Shown piece by piece: positions 14,230-22,393 of a DNA stretch of 31,690 nucleotides. Under the pieces are notes generated by a model. That model did no database searches. It was not told where the DNA came from and was given only the letters and a program-made list of their open reading frames with translations. Location of the stretch: contig CALHKP010000073.1 of the NCBI GenBank assembly GCA_938034165.1, forward strand, positions 1 through 31,690, written 5' to 3'. Origin of the DNA: an uncultured Clostridia bacterium (GTDB lineage: Bacteria > Bacillota > Clostridia > Peptostreptococcales > Anaerovoracaceae). Every line of letters begins with the position of its first letter. Within the stretch, counting starts at the first letter, position 1. The translations under genes were made by a program, and so were the position numbers.

Positions 14230-15105
14230 ATGAAGTACGGAAGTCAGTCAATGGTAGGAAAATTAGAAACTGTTATGATTAAGAAACCTGAGCAGGCGTT
14301 TATCAGCCATGAAAATCTTAACGAAAACTGGGAAAAATTTGCATATTTCGGATGCCCTGATTATGAGACAGTTCTTTCAGAATATGCTGTGTTTGAAAAA
14401 TTCCTAAGAGATAATGTTCCTAATGTATGGTGTCTTCCTGAGGACGACAGAACAGGTCTTGATTCTATCTACGCTCACGATTCTCTCAAGGTAACATCAA
14501 AGGGAGCAATTTACTTCCCAATGGGAAAAGAACTGAGAAGCAAAGAATTCCTTGCAACTAAGGCTTTCCTCGAGGAAAAAGGGATTCCTACTCTAGGCGT
14601 AATAACAGCACCTGGCAAGATGGAAGGTGGAGATATCCTTTGGCTTGATGAAAAGACTGTACTTATCGGAAGAGGATACAGAACTAATGATGAAGGTATT
14701 AGACAGTTTAAGGAACTGACAAAGGATATTATTGACGAATACATTATAGTTCCTATGCCTCACGGCGATGGCGAGGACGCATGTCTTCACATGATGAGTA
14801 TCATCAGTATGGTTGCAGAAGATAAGGCTGTTGTATATTCAAAGTACATGCCTGTATTCCTGAGAGAACTTCTGATTGAAAGAGGAATTCAGCTCTTTGA
14901 ATGTAACGATGAAGAATATGATTACCTCGGATCAAACCTTCTTGCTCTTGAACCAAACAAAGTTATTGTAATCGATGGTTGTCCTGACATCACAAAACAG
15001 CTAAGAGACGCAGGCGTTGAAGTCCTGACATATGAAGGAAAGGAAGTTTCATACAGAGGTACAGGTGGTCCAACTTGCCTGACTTGTCCTGTTTACAGAT
15101 TATAA
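14230..15105 (+). CDS. Amidinotransferase/arginine deiminase-superfamily hydrolase (DDAH-like)
   Basis: This 291-residue cytoplasmic enzyme belongs to the guanidino-group-modifying superfamily that includes dimethylarginine dimethylaminohydrolase and arginine deiminase. The catalytic set is visible: acidic residues in APGKMEGGDILW (Glu132, Asp135), His187 in GEDACLHMMS, and nucleophile Cys283 in the terminal GGPTCLTCP. Family members attack the guanidinium carbon through a covalent Cys intermediate and release ammonia or an amine. The true substrate (arginine, a methylated arginine, or another guanidino compound) cannot be read from sequence. TAGGAGG precedes ATG. It is first in an operon with a RocB-like peptidase and an amino-acid symporter. 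Confidence 0.88.
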   Translation: MKYGSQSMVGKLETVMIKKPEQAFISHENLNENWEKFAYFGCPDYETVLSEYAVFEKFLRDNVPNVWCLPEDDRTGLDSIYAHDSLKVTSKGAIYFPMGKELRSKEFLATKAFLEEKGIPTLGVITAPGKMEGGDILWLDEKTVLIGRGYRTNDEGIRQFKELTKDIIDEYIIVPMPHGDGEDACLHMMSIISMVAEDKAVVYSKYMPVFLRELLIERGIQLFECNDEEYDYLGSNLLALEPNKVIVIDGCPDITKQLRDAGVEVLTYEGKEVSYRGTGGPTCLTCPVYRL

Positions 15106-15127
15106 TAATTCTTTCGAGGTGATTTAG

Positions 15128-16795
15128 ATGCAAGCTAAAACATGTGCAGAATTAAATCTATCTGCTGATATAGAAAAGATTTTGCTAGGATATGTATCGG
15201 CAAAGAGTTTCAGCAATTCTAAAGGCGAAAAAGATGCAGAAAAATACTTTGTTGATTATTTCGCAAGTCAGCCATATTTTCAGAGTAATCCTGAGCTTTT
15301 CGGAGCCTACCCAATAGAAGGGGATTATCTTGACAGAAGCGTTGTGTGGGCAATGGTTAAAGGAAGTTCACCTGAGACAATAGTTATGATTCATCATTAC
15401 GATGTTGTAACTGTCGAGGATTATAAGTTGTTAAAAGATTTTGCTTTCAAACCATATGAACTCGAGGTTGAGTTAAAAAAGATAAAAGAACATCTATCAG
15501 AAGAAGCAAGAGCAGATCTTGAGAGCGGAGATTATCTCTTTGGACGCGGAGTGTGTGATATGAAAGGCGGAGGCTCCATTCAGATGGCGCTTCTTAGCCA
15601 ATATGCCAAGGATGAAAATTTTAAAGGAAATGTAATTGTTATGGGCGTGCCTGACGAAGAAAATCTATCGGCAGGTATGCGAGGTGGAATACTGCTTCTG
15701 AATAAGTTGAAAGAAAAGTATAATCTGGATTATAAATTGATGACTAATTCAGAGCCACATCAGAGAAAAGATAAAGACAGAGGCGTGTTCTCTTTAGGTT
15801 CTATCGGAAAGATAATGCCTTATGTATATGTGAGAGGATTTTTGGCTCATGCAGGAAAGGTATTTGAGGGACTTAACCCTGTAAATATCATGAGTGAGAT
15901 TGTAAGAAACACAGAAGTGAACATGAAACTGAGCGATGTTGTTGGAAAAGAAGCAGCACCGCCTCCAACATGGCTTTATCTCAGAGAAAACAAAATTTCG
16001 TATGATGTTTCAATGCCACTTACAATAACAGGCTGCCTGAGTATTTTGACCCTTAATCAGACGCCTAAAGGTGTAATGGACGAGATAAAAGATATCTGCA
16101 AAGATTCGTTCAAGACGGTGCTGGATGATATGAATCAAAATTATCATACCTTCCTGGAATGTACTTGTCAAGAAAAGAAAGATTTACCTTGGAAAGTCAA
16201 GGTTGTTGACTTTGGGGAACTGTATAATGAAGCATACATTGAATACGGAGAAGAATTCAAAGAAAAATATGATGAACATATACATGAGATTAAGAGAAGT
16301 CTCGAGGCAGAAGAAGAGACTTTGATAACAGCGAACTTCAAGCTGGTTGATTTTGTCTTTGACTACGTCAAGGATCTGTCACCTAGAGTTGTTGTCGGAT
16401 TAATTCCTCCATATTATCCAAATGTTGCCAATTTGTATATGGACAACCTTGATGAAACGGTTTCAAATCTGTATGATACACTGAATAATTTTACAAAGGA
16501 TACTTTTTCACAGGAGTATGACAGTGAGTATTTCTATACCGGAATATCGGATTTGAGCTATGCAAACATTAACGACGGAGAAGCAGTTTATAAGGCGCTG
16601 AAAGAAAGTATGCCGCTGCTTGACAGTATTTATAAACTCCCTGTAAAGGACATTGAAGCTATATCAATGCCATGTATAAATATCGGTCCTTGGGGAAAGG
16701 ATTTTCATAAACTTACAGAGCGAGTACTAAGAGAAGATTTACTGGAAAGGACACCGAGAATCCTTGATTACGCAGTAAAACAAATCCTTAAATGA
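15128..16795 (+). CDS. M20-family metallopeptidase, RocB-like
   Basis: This 555-residue protein resembles RocB, a long M20/M28-type zinc hydrolase found in Bacillus arginine utilisation. Metal-site motifs are present: HYD in IHHYDVV (His90, Asp92), GVCDMKGG (Asp144), and VPDEEN (Glu177/Glu178), with NSEPHQR later. The long C-terminal half agrees with RocB rather than with short M20 deacylases. A plausible job is hydrolysis of an amide or N-acyl bond in an arginine-related compound, but this is inferred. GAGGTGAT lies shortly before ATG. The stop TGA overlaps an ATG of the next frame at 16792. Confidence 0.85.
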   Translation: MQAKTCAELNLSADIEKILLGYVSAKSFSNSKGEKDAEKYFVDYFASQPYFQSNPELFGAYPIEGDYLDRSVVWAMVKGSSPETIVMIHHYDVVTVEDYKLLKDFAFKPYELEVELKKIKEHLSEEARADLESGDYLFGRGVCDMKGGGSIQMALLSQYAKDENFKGNVIVMGVPDEENLSAGMRGGILLLNKLKEKYNLDYKLMTNSEPHQRKDKDRGVFSLGSIGKIMPYVYVRGFLAHAGKVFEGLNPVNIMSEIVRNTEVNMKLSDVVGKEAAPPPTWLYLRENKISYDVSMPLTITGCLSILTLNQTPKGVMDEIKDICKDSFKTVLDDMNQNYHTFLECTCQEKKDLPWKVKVVDFGELYNEAYIEYGEEFKEKYDEHIHEIKRSLEAEEETLITANFKLVDFVFDYVKDLSPRVVVGLIPPYYPNVANLYMDNLDETVSNLYDTLNNFTKDTFSQEYDSEYFYTGISDLSYANINDGEAVYKALKESMPLLDSIYKLPVKDIEAISMPCINIGPWGKDFHKLTERVLREDLLERTPRILDYAVKQILK

Positions 16796-16815
16796 CAGAT
16801 GAGAGGAGGAGTATG

Positions 16816-18257
16816 ATGAACTTTGAAGAATTAATCAATGTGATAGTTTACGATTATATGTGGGGCATGCCTCTTGTAATTTTCATATTAGCATCAGGTG
16901 CATATCTTACAATAAGAACAAAGTTTTTCCAGCTGAGCTTTTTTAAGCGTGCCATGTCAAAGGCATTTGGAAACTTTTTCGGAAAGAACAAAGACACTGA
17001 CGGAGCCGGCGTTCTGTCATCAATGGAAGCAATGAGTACAGCTCTTGGAACAACTATCGGTGTAGGTAACATCGGTGGTGTTGCAACAGCAATCGCACTC
17101 GGAGGACCGGGCGCAGTCTTCTGGATGTGGGTATCAGGTATATTCGGCATGATTATAAAATCCGCAGAAATAACACTGGCAGTGCATTACAGATCCAAGA
17201 ATAAAAACGATGAAGCCTACGGCGGACCTAACTACTATATCGCAAAAGGTATAGGTAAGGAAATGCATCTAAAAGGACTTGCTGCATTCTTAAGTGCAAT
17301 GTTTGCAATAGGATTCTCACTGAGTTACTTTATTAACATTCAGACATATACAGTTGCAGAAGCAATGTCAACTACATTTAATTTCGGAATGATTCCTGTA
17401 GCAATTGTTTTCACAATTATGCTATATGTAATGATTAGCGGAGGTCTGAATCCGTAGGTAAATGGGCAACTATTCTTGTTCCTTTCATGTGCCTTTTCTA
17501 TATCGGCGGAGGTTTAATAATAATCCTTCTTCATGTTACAGAACTGCCACATACATTTGCATTGATCTTTGATGGTGCTTTTAATGGAACGGCTGCAGTC
17601 GGCGGATTTGCAGGCGCAGCTATGCAGATTGCACTTAAGACAGGTATGGCTCGTTCAGTTTTCAGTAATGAAGCAGGATGGGGTACTGCACCTATGATTC
17701 ACGCATCAGCAAAAGTTGATCATCCTATCAAACAGGGTATGCTGGGTATATTCGAAGTATTTACAGATACTTTCGTAATCTGCACAATGACTTGCTTGGT
17801 TATAATGGTAACAGGTCAGTGGGATACAGGAATGTCAGGAGCTCACTTAACATTATCAGCATTTGAAATCGGCATGGGTTCCTTCGGAAGAATAATCCTT
17901 GCAGTAGGAGTGTTCCTGTTTGGATTAACAACATCAAGCGGACTTTATGCACAGATTGAAGTTGTAGTAAGATATGTTGTAGGCGAAAGCAAAGCGAAAA
18001 ATGCAATACTTACTTTCTACAAGTGGACATATCCTCTTCCAAGCTTAATTCTTGTACTGATTTCAGTTCTTAATGAGTTCTCAGGAACAACAGTATGGCT
18101 TATTTCAGACGCAGGCGTTGCATTACCTATATTTATCAATATACTTGCACTGTTTATCCTTGCACCTAAGTTCACGGCGCTTATCAAGGACTATAATGCA
18201 AGATATCTTGGAAAAGGTGAAGTGGACGAATCAGTTAAGCCTTTCTATGAAGAATAG
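16816..18257 (+). pseudogene. Frameshifted AGCS-family sodium:alanine/glycine symporter
   Basis: Two adjacent frames together encode one AGCS (DagA/AlsT-type) Na+-coupled amino-acid carrier. The first part runs from ATG 16816 (AGGAGGA at 16804-16810) to a stop at 17455-17457, with the family segments TTIGVGNIGGVATAIALGGPGAVFWMW and AYGGPNYYIAKGIGKEM. The second frame resumes as SVGKWATILVPFMCLFYIGGG and continues through SNEAGWGTAPMIHA to 18257. Adding one A to the AA at 17449-17450 (CTGAA to CTGAAA) restores GGLKSVGKW and about 480 residues, a normal length. Apart from that base every conserved part is intact, so it is a very recent mutation or a sequencing error. It would import the operon's amino-acid substrate. 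Confidence 0.88.
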
Positions 18258-18298
18258 TAGATAATATAAATCTCTTTATATTGGAAATACATCAAACT

Positions 18299-18332
18299 AA
18301 AACAGGGCATCCTTTGCGGATGCCCCTTGTTT
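18299..18332 (+). terminator. Bidirectional terminator between convergent operons
   Basis: GGGCATCC (18305-18312) pairs with GGATGCCC (18318-18325) around TTTGC. AAACA before it and TTGTTT after it extend the pairing and give T-rich tails on both strands, ending the symporter transcript and the minus-strand SPFH transcript. Confidence 0.85.
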
Positions 18333-18343
18333 GTGTGCATATA

Positions 18344-19351
18344 TTAATTATCTTTTGCAATCTCTGTTACTGATTTTGCAAGTCCGGCAACTGCCTGGAT
18401 GTCGGAAGGGATAATAATCTTTGTTGCCTGGCCGTCTGCGGCTTTTTCGAAGGCTTCAAGGCTTCTGATTGTGAGAACTGATTCGTCTGCTCCTGCGGCT
18501 TTTATGAATTCCAGACCGTCGGCTGTAGCTTTTTGAACCTTGAGGATTGCTTCTGACTGACCTTCGGCTTCTCTGATAAGCTTTTCTTTTTCACCTTCGG
18601 CTTCTCTGATGAGTCTTTCTTTTTCGGCTTCGGCCTTGAGAATTGCTGCCTGTTTTTCGGCTTCGGCTTTCAGGATTGCAGCGTGTTTGCTTGCTTCCGC
18701 ATCGAGGATTATGGACTGCTTATTACCTTCTGCAACCAGGATTGTTGACTTCTTTTCACCTTCTGCTCTAAGAATGGCTTCTCTTCTTTCTCTTTCGGCT
18801 TTCATCTGCTTTTCCATGGCATCTCTGATCGCTGCCGGTGGAATGATGTTCTTGAGCTCAACTCTGTTGACTTTTATGCCCCATGGGTCAGTTGCAAGGT
18901 CAAGCTCTGCTCTCATTTTGGTATTGATTGTTTCTCTTGATGTCAGTGTCTGGTCAAGTTCCAGGTCACCGATGATATTACGCAAAGTTGTGGCTGTAAG
19001 GTTTTCTATTGCTGTGATAGGATTTGCAACGCCGTAGCAGAACATTTTTGGATCTGTAATCTGATAAAAGATTACTGTGTCAATCTGCATTGTTACGTTG
19101 TCTTTTGTGATTACAGGCTGAGGAGCAAAGTCAACTACCTGCTCTTTCAGGTCGATTCTTCTTGCCACGCGCTCGATAATTGGCAGCTTGAAGTGAATAC
19201 CAACGCCCCAGGTTGTTCTGTAAGCACCGAGCCTTTCGATTACGATGGCCTGTGCCTGGTTAACGATTTTGATACAGGAAACTACTATCAGAACGATGAT
19301 CAAAAGAATCACGAAAAGTAGTATTTTTCCCAGAACTGCTAAAAATAACAT
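18344..19351 (-). CDS. SPFH/stomatin-family membrane protein (QmcA-like)
   Basis: This 335-residue stomatin/prohibitin-family protein organises membrane microdomains and often works with membrane proteases. One N-terminal membrane helix (about 5-27) leads into the SPFH domain (about 28-190), with AQAIVIERLGAYRTTWGVGIHF and a VTKDNV-like segment. Residues 193-269 are seven consecutive 11-residue repeats of the type ILKAEAEKxxx, a long hendecad coiled coil that would drive oligomerisation. A more variable C-terminal tail follows. AAGGAGG precedes ATG. It lies 23 bp downstream of the NfeD-like gene, the classical partner pair, and is third in a minus-strand operon. Confidence 0.93.
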   Translation of the reverse strand: MLFLAVLGKILLFVILLIIVLIVVSCIKIVNQAQAIVIERLGAYRTTWGVGIHFKLPIIERVARRIDLKEQVVDFAPQPVITKDNVTMQIDTVIFYQITDPKMFCYGVANPITAIENLTATTLRNIIGDLELDQTLTSRETINTKMRAELDLATDPWGIKVNRVELKNIIPPAAIRDAMEKQMKAERERREAILRAEGEKKSTILVAEGNKQSIILDAEASKHAAILKAEAEKQAAILKAEAEKERLIREAEGEKEKLIREAEGQSEAILKVQKATADGLEFIKAAGADESVLTIRSLEAFEKAADGQATKIIIPSDIQAVAGLAKSVTEIAKDN

Positions 19352-19374
19352 AGTTTTCCTCCTTATTAATTCCT

Positions 19375-19851
19375 TTATTTGTTATTGCTTTCGGCTTCCG
19401 CGGAGCATTCCGGTGCGGAAGTATGTTTTTTAACGATAAGTTTGATTCCCGATATGCTTACAATGTCTGCAAGCTCTCCAACCTCAAAGGTTTCGTCTGG
19501 GTTCTCACTTTTCACGGACCATTCCTGATCGTTAATCAGCGTTTTTCCGGTCTGGTTGATATTGTTCACAGCTTCAGTTATCTTGACTGTCTGGCCATAG
19601 AGCGCTGTGTAATTTGTCTGTTCAATATTGTTATTCACATGCTTGTTAGCCCACGGCTTTGTCAGAACCAGGAGCAAAGCGGAGACGGCTGCAAAAAGCA
19701 GAATCTGCACCACAAGCCCGGCACCGAGAAGATGAGCAACCAACGCGACCAGTGCGCCTCCGGCAAACCAGATGGAAGTCAGAGAAACTGTCGCAAGCTC
19801 CACGATAATAAATATGATGAAGGCAGCTGCCCAGATTATTGTATAAGTCAT
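19375..19851 (-). CDS. NfeD-like membrane protein
   Basis: This 158-residue short NfeD-type protein has three hydrophobic segments (about 3-22, 25-45, 48-65) and then a soluble beta-barrel, OB-fold-like domain (about 80-142) with LYGQTVKITEAVNNINQTGKTLINDQEWSV. Such proteins partner SPFH proteins and are thought to help them assemble or to modulate a membrane protease; here no protease domain is fused. AAAGGGGA precedes ATG. It sits between the zinc-ribbon gene and the SPFH gene, in the same direction. Confidence 0.88.
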   Translation of the reverse strand: MTYTIIWAAAFIIFIIVELATVSLTSIWFAGGALVALVAHLLGAGLVVQILLFAAVSALLLVLTKPWANKHVNNNIEQTNYTALYGQTVKITEAVNNINQTGKTLINDQEWSVKSENPDETFEVGELADIVSISGIKLIVKKHTSAPECSAEAESNNK

Positions 19852-19913
19852 ATGTTTTTCCCCTTTCGTCAGTTTAACTCCGGTTATATTTTACCCTTTG
19901 GCAAGAAGTACTG

Positions 19914-21212
19914 TTAACGCAAAAGATCCTGCAAAGGTGCTCCATCACTGTAGTAATACATCATATAAATCTGATCCGGCGTATAACCTTTGTAATCAGC
20001 GACTTTTGTCAGTATGATATCCCCGTCTGCCTCTACTGTACAGTTTGATGTAATCAGAAGATTGTTGTATGTTGACTGATAATCACCATAAGGCTCAAGG
20101 GTGCAATAAGTTTCGTTATCATCAGCTCTTGTTAAAGTTAGTCCGCCATACTCCTCAGGGTTTACAAGAGTTACGGTATATAAGCCCGGAGCGGGAGTTT
20201 TAAACTCATCTTGATGCATTATGATTGTATTGTCGCTGTTTTCGGCTACAGGAATCTTTTCGACTGCGTATGGCTGAGCATTTGTGCTTGTCAGAGTGAT
20301 GGAAACATTGCCGTCAATCTGTATGATTGTTGAAGGGTAAATGTTTACATCTTCTAAAGTAACAGTGGAGTCGTAGCCATAGTTGCCGAGAACTACATTG
20401 GCATATACAAAGTTTCTGTAATCTGTTACGTCAAGTGAACCATAAGCGCCTTTTTTCTCCAAGGTATATGTGCCACAAGGAATATCAGTTCCGCCTAGGT
20501 AAGTGCCCTGGGTAAGCTCGATTGTCACGTTGTCTCCTGTATCCGGGAGTATGTCTACAGCGTCGGAATAACCGTCTACCTGCTCGTAGAAATCTCTTGC
20601 AGCATTGTCTGCAGGAAAATCAAAATGCCTATCTGCCATCGAGAAAAGAACAGAGAATATTCCCACCAGAACAGGTAAGAGGCAAATTATTGCAACTGCT
20701 GTAGCTGCACCTTTGGTTGGGGCTTTCTTGCTGCCGGTTTTTCTAATACCGCTGAAATGGCTGCTTTCACCTCTTGATGACCTCGTATTGTATGAGTAAT
20801 TGCCGATTCCTGATGAGGCATTGCTGTCTAGGTGATCTTCTCTGTTTAAAGTGCTGCGAATTCTTTGGTATGAAGTTGAATCTTTTAGAATGGAGAATGT
20901 CTGCCCTAACTCTTTTTTTAGTGTGTTTCCGAAACCTTTCAGCCGGTCACCAAAGTCTTTATCTGAGCCGGTATTATCTGTAGAGTATTCGTAAGTGTAA
21001 TTGCTGTCTTCCGTGTAATCAGCGTCAGTCTGACTGTAGCCGGGTTCGTAGTCAGCGCTGTCAAAATCATGTGAGATTTTGAATCGGCCGTCATGGTTCA
21101 GAAGATCATCTGCAGAAATGGGTGCTGCAGCTCGTCTGGAGTCAAGTCCGCAAAGGGTGCACTTGCCGTTTACCAGTTTTCCCCCGCAGAGAGAACACTT
21201 TTTTTGAAGCAC
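19914..21212 (-). CDS. Zinc-ribbon single-pass membrane protein, unknown function
   Basis: The best start is GTG at 21212-21210, seven bases after AGGAGG, giving 432 residues; an upstream ATG at 21278 would lie inside the promoter. An N-terminal zinc ribbon has Cys6, Cys9, Cys18 and Cys21. An acidic, Tyr/Ser/Asp-rich segment (about 30-85) and a basic Ser-rich stretch follow. One membrane helix lies at about 170-192, with an outer beta-rich domain containing ELTQGTYLGGTDIPCGTYTLEKKGAYGSL and related strands. The layout, a cytoplasmic zinc finger and an external beta domain, resembles a sensor or envelope protein. I do not recognise a named family. It leads the operon with the NfeD-like and SPFH genes. 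Confidence 0.8.
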   Translation of the reverse strand: MLQKKCSLCGGKLVNGKCTLCGLDSRRAAAPISADDLLNHDGRFKISHDFDSADYEPGYSQTDADYTEDSNYTYEYSTDNTGSDKDFGDRLKGFGNTLKKELGQTFSILKDSTSYQRIRSTLNREDHLDSNASSGIGNYSYNTRSSRGESSHFSGIRKTGSKKAPTKGAATAVAIICLLPVLVGIFSVLFSMADRHFDFPADNAARDFYEQVDGYSDAVDILPDTGDNVTIELTQGTYLGGTDIPCGTYTLEKKGAYGSLDVTDYRNFVYANVVLGNYGYDSTVTLEDVNIYPSTIIQIDGNVSITLTSTNAQPYAVEKIPVAENSDNTIIMHQDEFKTPAPGLYTVTLVNPEEYGGLTLTRADDNETYCTLEPYGDYQSTYNNLLITSNCTVEADGDIILTKVADYKGYTPDQIYMMYYYSDGAPLQDLLR

Positions 21213-21248
21213 AAAAATCCCTCCTTTCCGTATCAATTTGTTTCTAAT

Positions 21249-21278
21249 ATTATACTTTATCGGAGGTGTACCAGGCAA
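21249..21278 (-). promoter_or_regulatory. Promoter of the zinc-ribbon/NfeD/SPFH operon
   Basis: On the minus strand TTGCCT (21278-21273) and perfect TATAAT (21254-21249) are 18 bp apart. The start of transcription near 21242 agrees with the GTG start at 21212. Confidence 0.65.
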
Positions 21279-21324
21279 TCAATTTAGCGAGAATTAAGAA
21301 AAATTAACAGTGATGTGTTGAAAG

Positions 21325-21344
21325 TATATCATTACAATGATATA
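21325..21344. repeat. 20-bp palindrome between divergent operons
   Basis: TATATCATT and AATGATATA form perfect 9-base arms separated by AC. It lies between the minus-strand promoter and the plus-strand gene at 21473. A second short palindrome, CCGGA-AGG-TCCGG, is at 21362-21374. Either may be an operator; there is no T-run for a terminator. Confidence 0.45.
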
Positions 21345-21409
21345 GCAACGTGGAAGATTTGCCGGAAGGTCCGGAATTGTAATAAATTTGCCCGGATAAG
21401 TGGTTATTT

Positions 21410-21438
21410 TTGCCAAAATCTGTTATTCTATCTATGTA
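21410..21438 (+). promoter_or_regulatory. Weak candidate promoter of the Cys-cluster/antiporter/deoD operon
   Basis: TTGCCA (21410-21415) and TATGTA (21433-21438) are 17 bp apart. The -10 is poor, so regulation or activation may be involved. Confidence 0.4.
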
Positions 21439-21472
21439 TAACTTTGTGTAGACAAAGAAGAAGGAGGAGAAA

Positions 21473-22393
21473 ATGGACGATACTGTAATCTTCGAAGGGC
21501 TTGAAGAGCTCCTCGATAAATTCTCAAAAGAGGATTTGAAGAAAATTATTGTAAATATGTCAGAGGACGATGAGTTTAGAAATCAGATGCTTATCGATAT
21601 ATGTGATGAGCCAGGTGAAACTCTTATGCTCTCTCTGTTTAAGGAATTGAATGATATTGCACTTAAAAACAAGCGCGACGCAATGAGCTTATCTGAGGAC
21701 ATCATGAGATGTGCAGGGGAAGAACAGGCAGGCGGATGTTCGGGATGCTGCTCCAGCTGCAGCAGCTCATGTGCAAGTGCAGGCTGTAATCCTAATGGAA
21801 TGAGCAACGATGAGTTTGGCTCATTTGATGATTTTGAAGAGCCTGATTTGGGTGAGGAAGCTGACGAGGAGTCCTACGCTTACACAGATGAGGAAATAGA
21901 AGAAGCCTTTGACAGACTGAATTTCTGCTATGAGGGAGAACTTTTGGATTATCTGGACAGATATGTGCCGAGACTTCTGGAAAAGGAATTCGTACTTTCT
22001 GCATTTGACCTTGTTTCAGCTGCTATGCATGAGGCTCTTGCCGCAGAGGCATCTGTCGAATTCTTTGAGTTCAAGGACCTTGCAATTGAGGCGGAAGCTT
22101 ATCTTGCGGACATTCTCAAGATGTGTACGGCAGAAGAACAGGACGCTATCTTTGGTGTTCTTTTAAACTGCATGTCATTTGACTTCGAAAGAGACGGAAT
22201 GGTAAACGGAATATATGAAATGCTACTTACTAACTTTGATGAGAAGCATCAGTTGCTGGCAAAGGCGGAACGCCTGGAAGCACTTGTGGAAGAAGCAGAA
22301 TCATATGGATACGACGAAGAAACTTTACAGGGAAAAATTCTTGCAGAAGGTTTCAAAAGCGTACTTGTTAAACTGAAAGGGATTTCTGAATAA
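21473..22393 (+). CDS. Acidic protein with internal Cys cluster, unknown function
   Basis: I do not recognise this 306-residue protein. It is very acidic and appears soluble, with no signal peptide or membrane segment. A serine/cysteine-rich cluster at residues 87-105 holds six cysteines (89, 92, 93, 96, 100, 105). A run of Asp/Glu-rich sequence (about 110-140) follows, then a helical C-terminal half rich in Leu, Glu and Ala. The cluster could bind a metal or iron-sulfur centre, but no known motif fits cleanly. GGAGGAG precedes ATG by about five bases. Its stop TAA shares a base with the ATG of the antiporter gene, so the two are translationally coupled. Confidence 0.8.
   Translation: MDDTVIFEGLEELLDKFSKEDLKKIIVNMSEDDEFRNQMLIDICDEPGETLMLSLFKELNDIALKNKRDAMSLSEDIMRCAGEEQAGGCSGCCSSCSSSCASAGCNPNGMSNDEFGSFDDFEEPDLGEEADEESYAYTDEEIEEAFDRLNFCYEGELLDYLDRYVPRLLEKEFVLSAFDLVSAAMHEALAAEASVEFFEFKDLAIEAEAYLADILKMCTAEEQDAIFGVLLNCMSFDFERDGMVNGIYEMLLTNFDEKHQLLAKAERLEALVEEAESYGYDEETLQGKILAEGFKSVLVKLKGISE

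Noticed and set aside
16792..16815. Symporter start at ATG 16792 overlapping the RocB-like stop
   Set aside because: The AGGAGGA at 16804-16810 is ideally placed for ATG 16816, and the extra residues TDERRSM are not part of the family start.
18530..18780. Regular repeats of about 33 bp that could suggest a CRISPR-like or satellite array
   Set aside because: The repeats are in frame within the SPFH gene and encode the hendecad coiled coil; there are no unique spacers.
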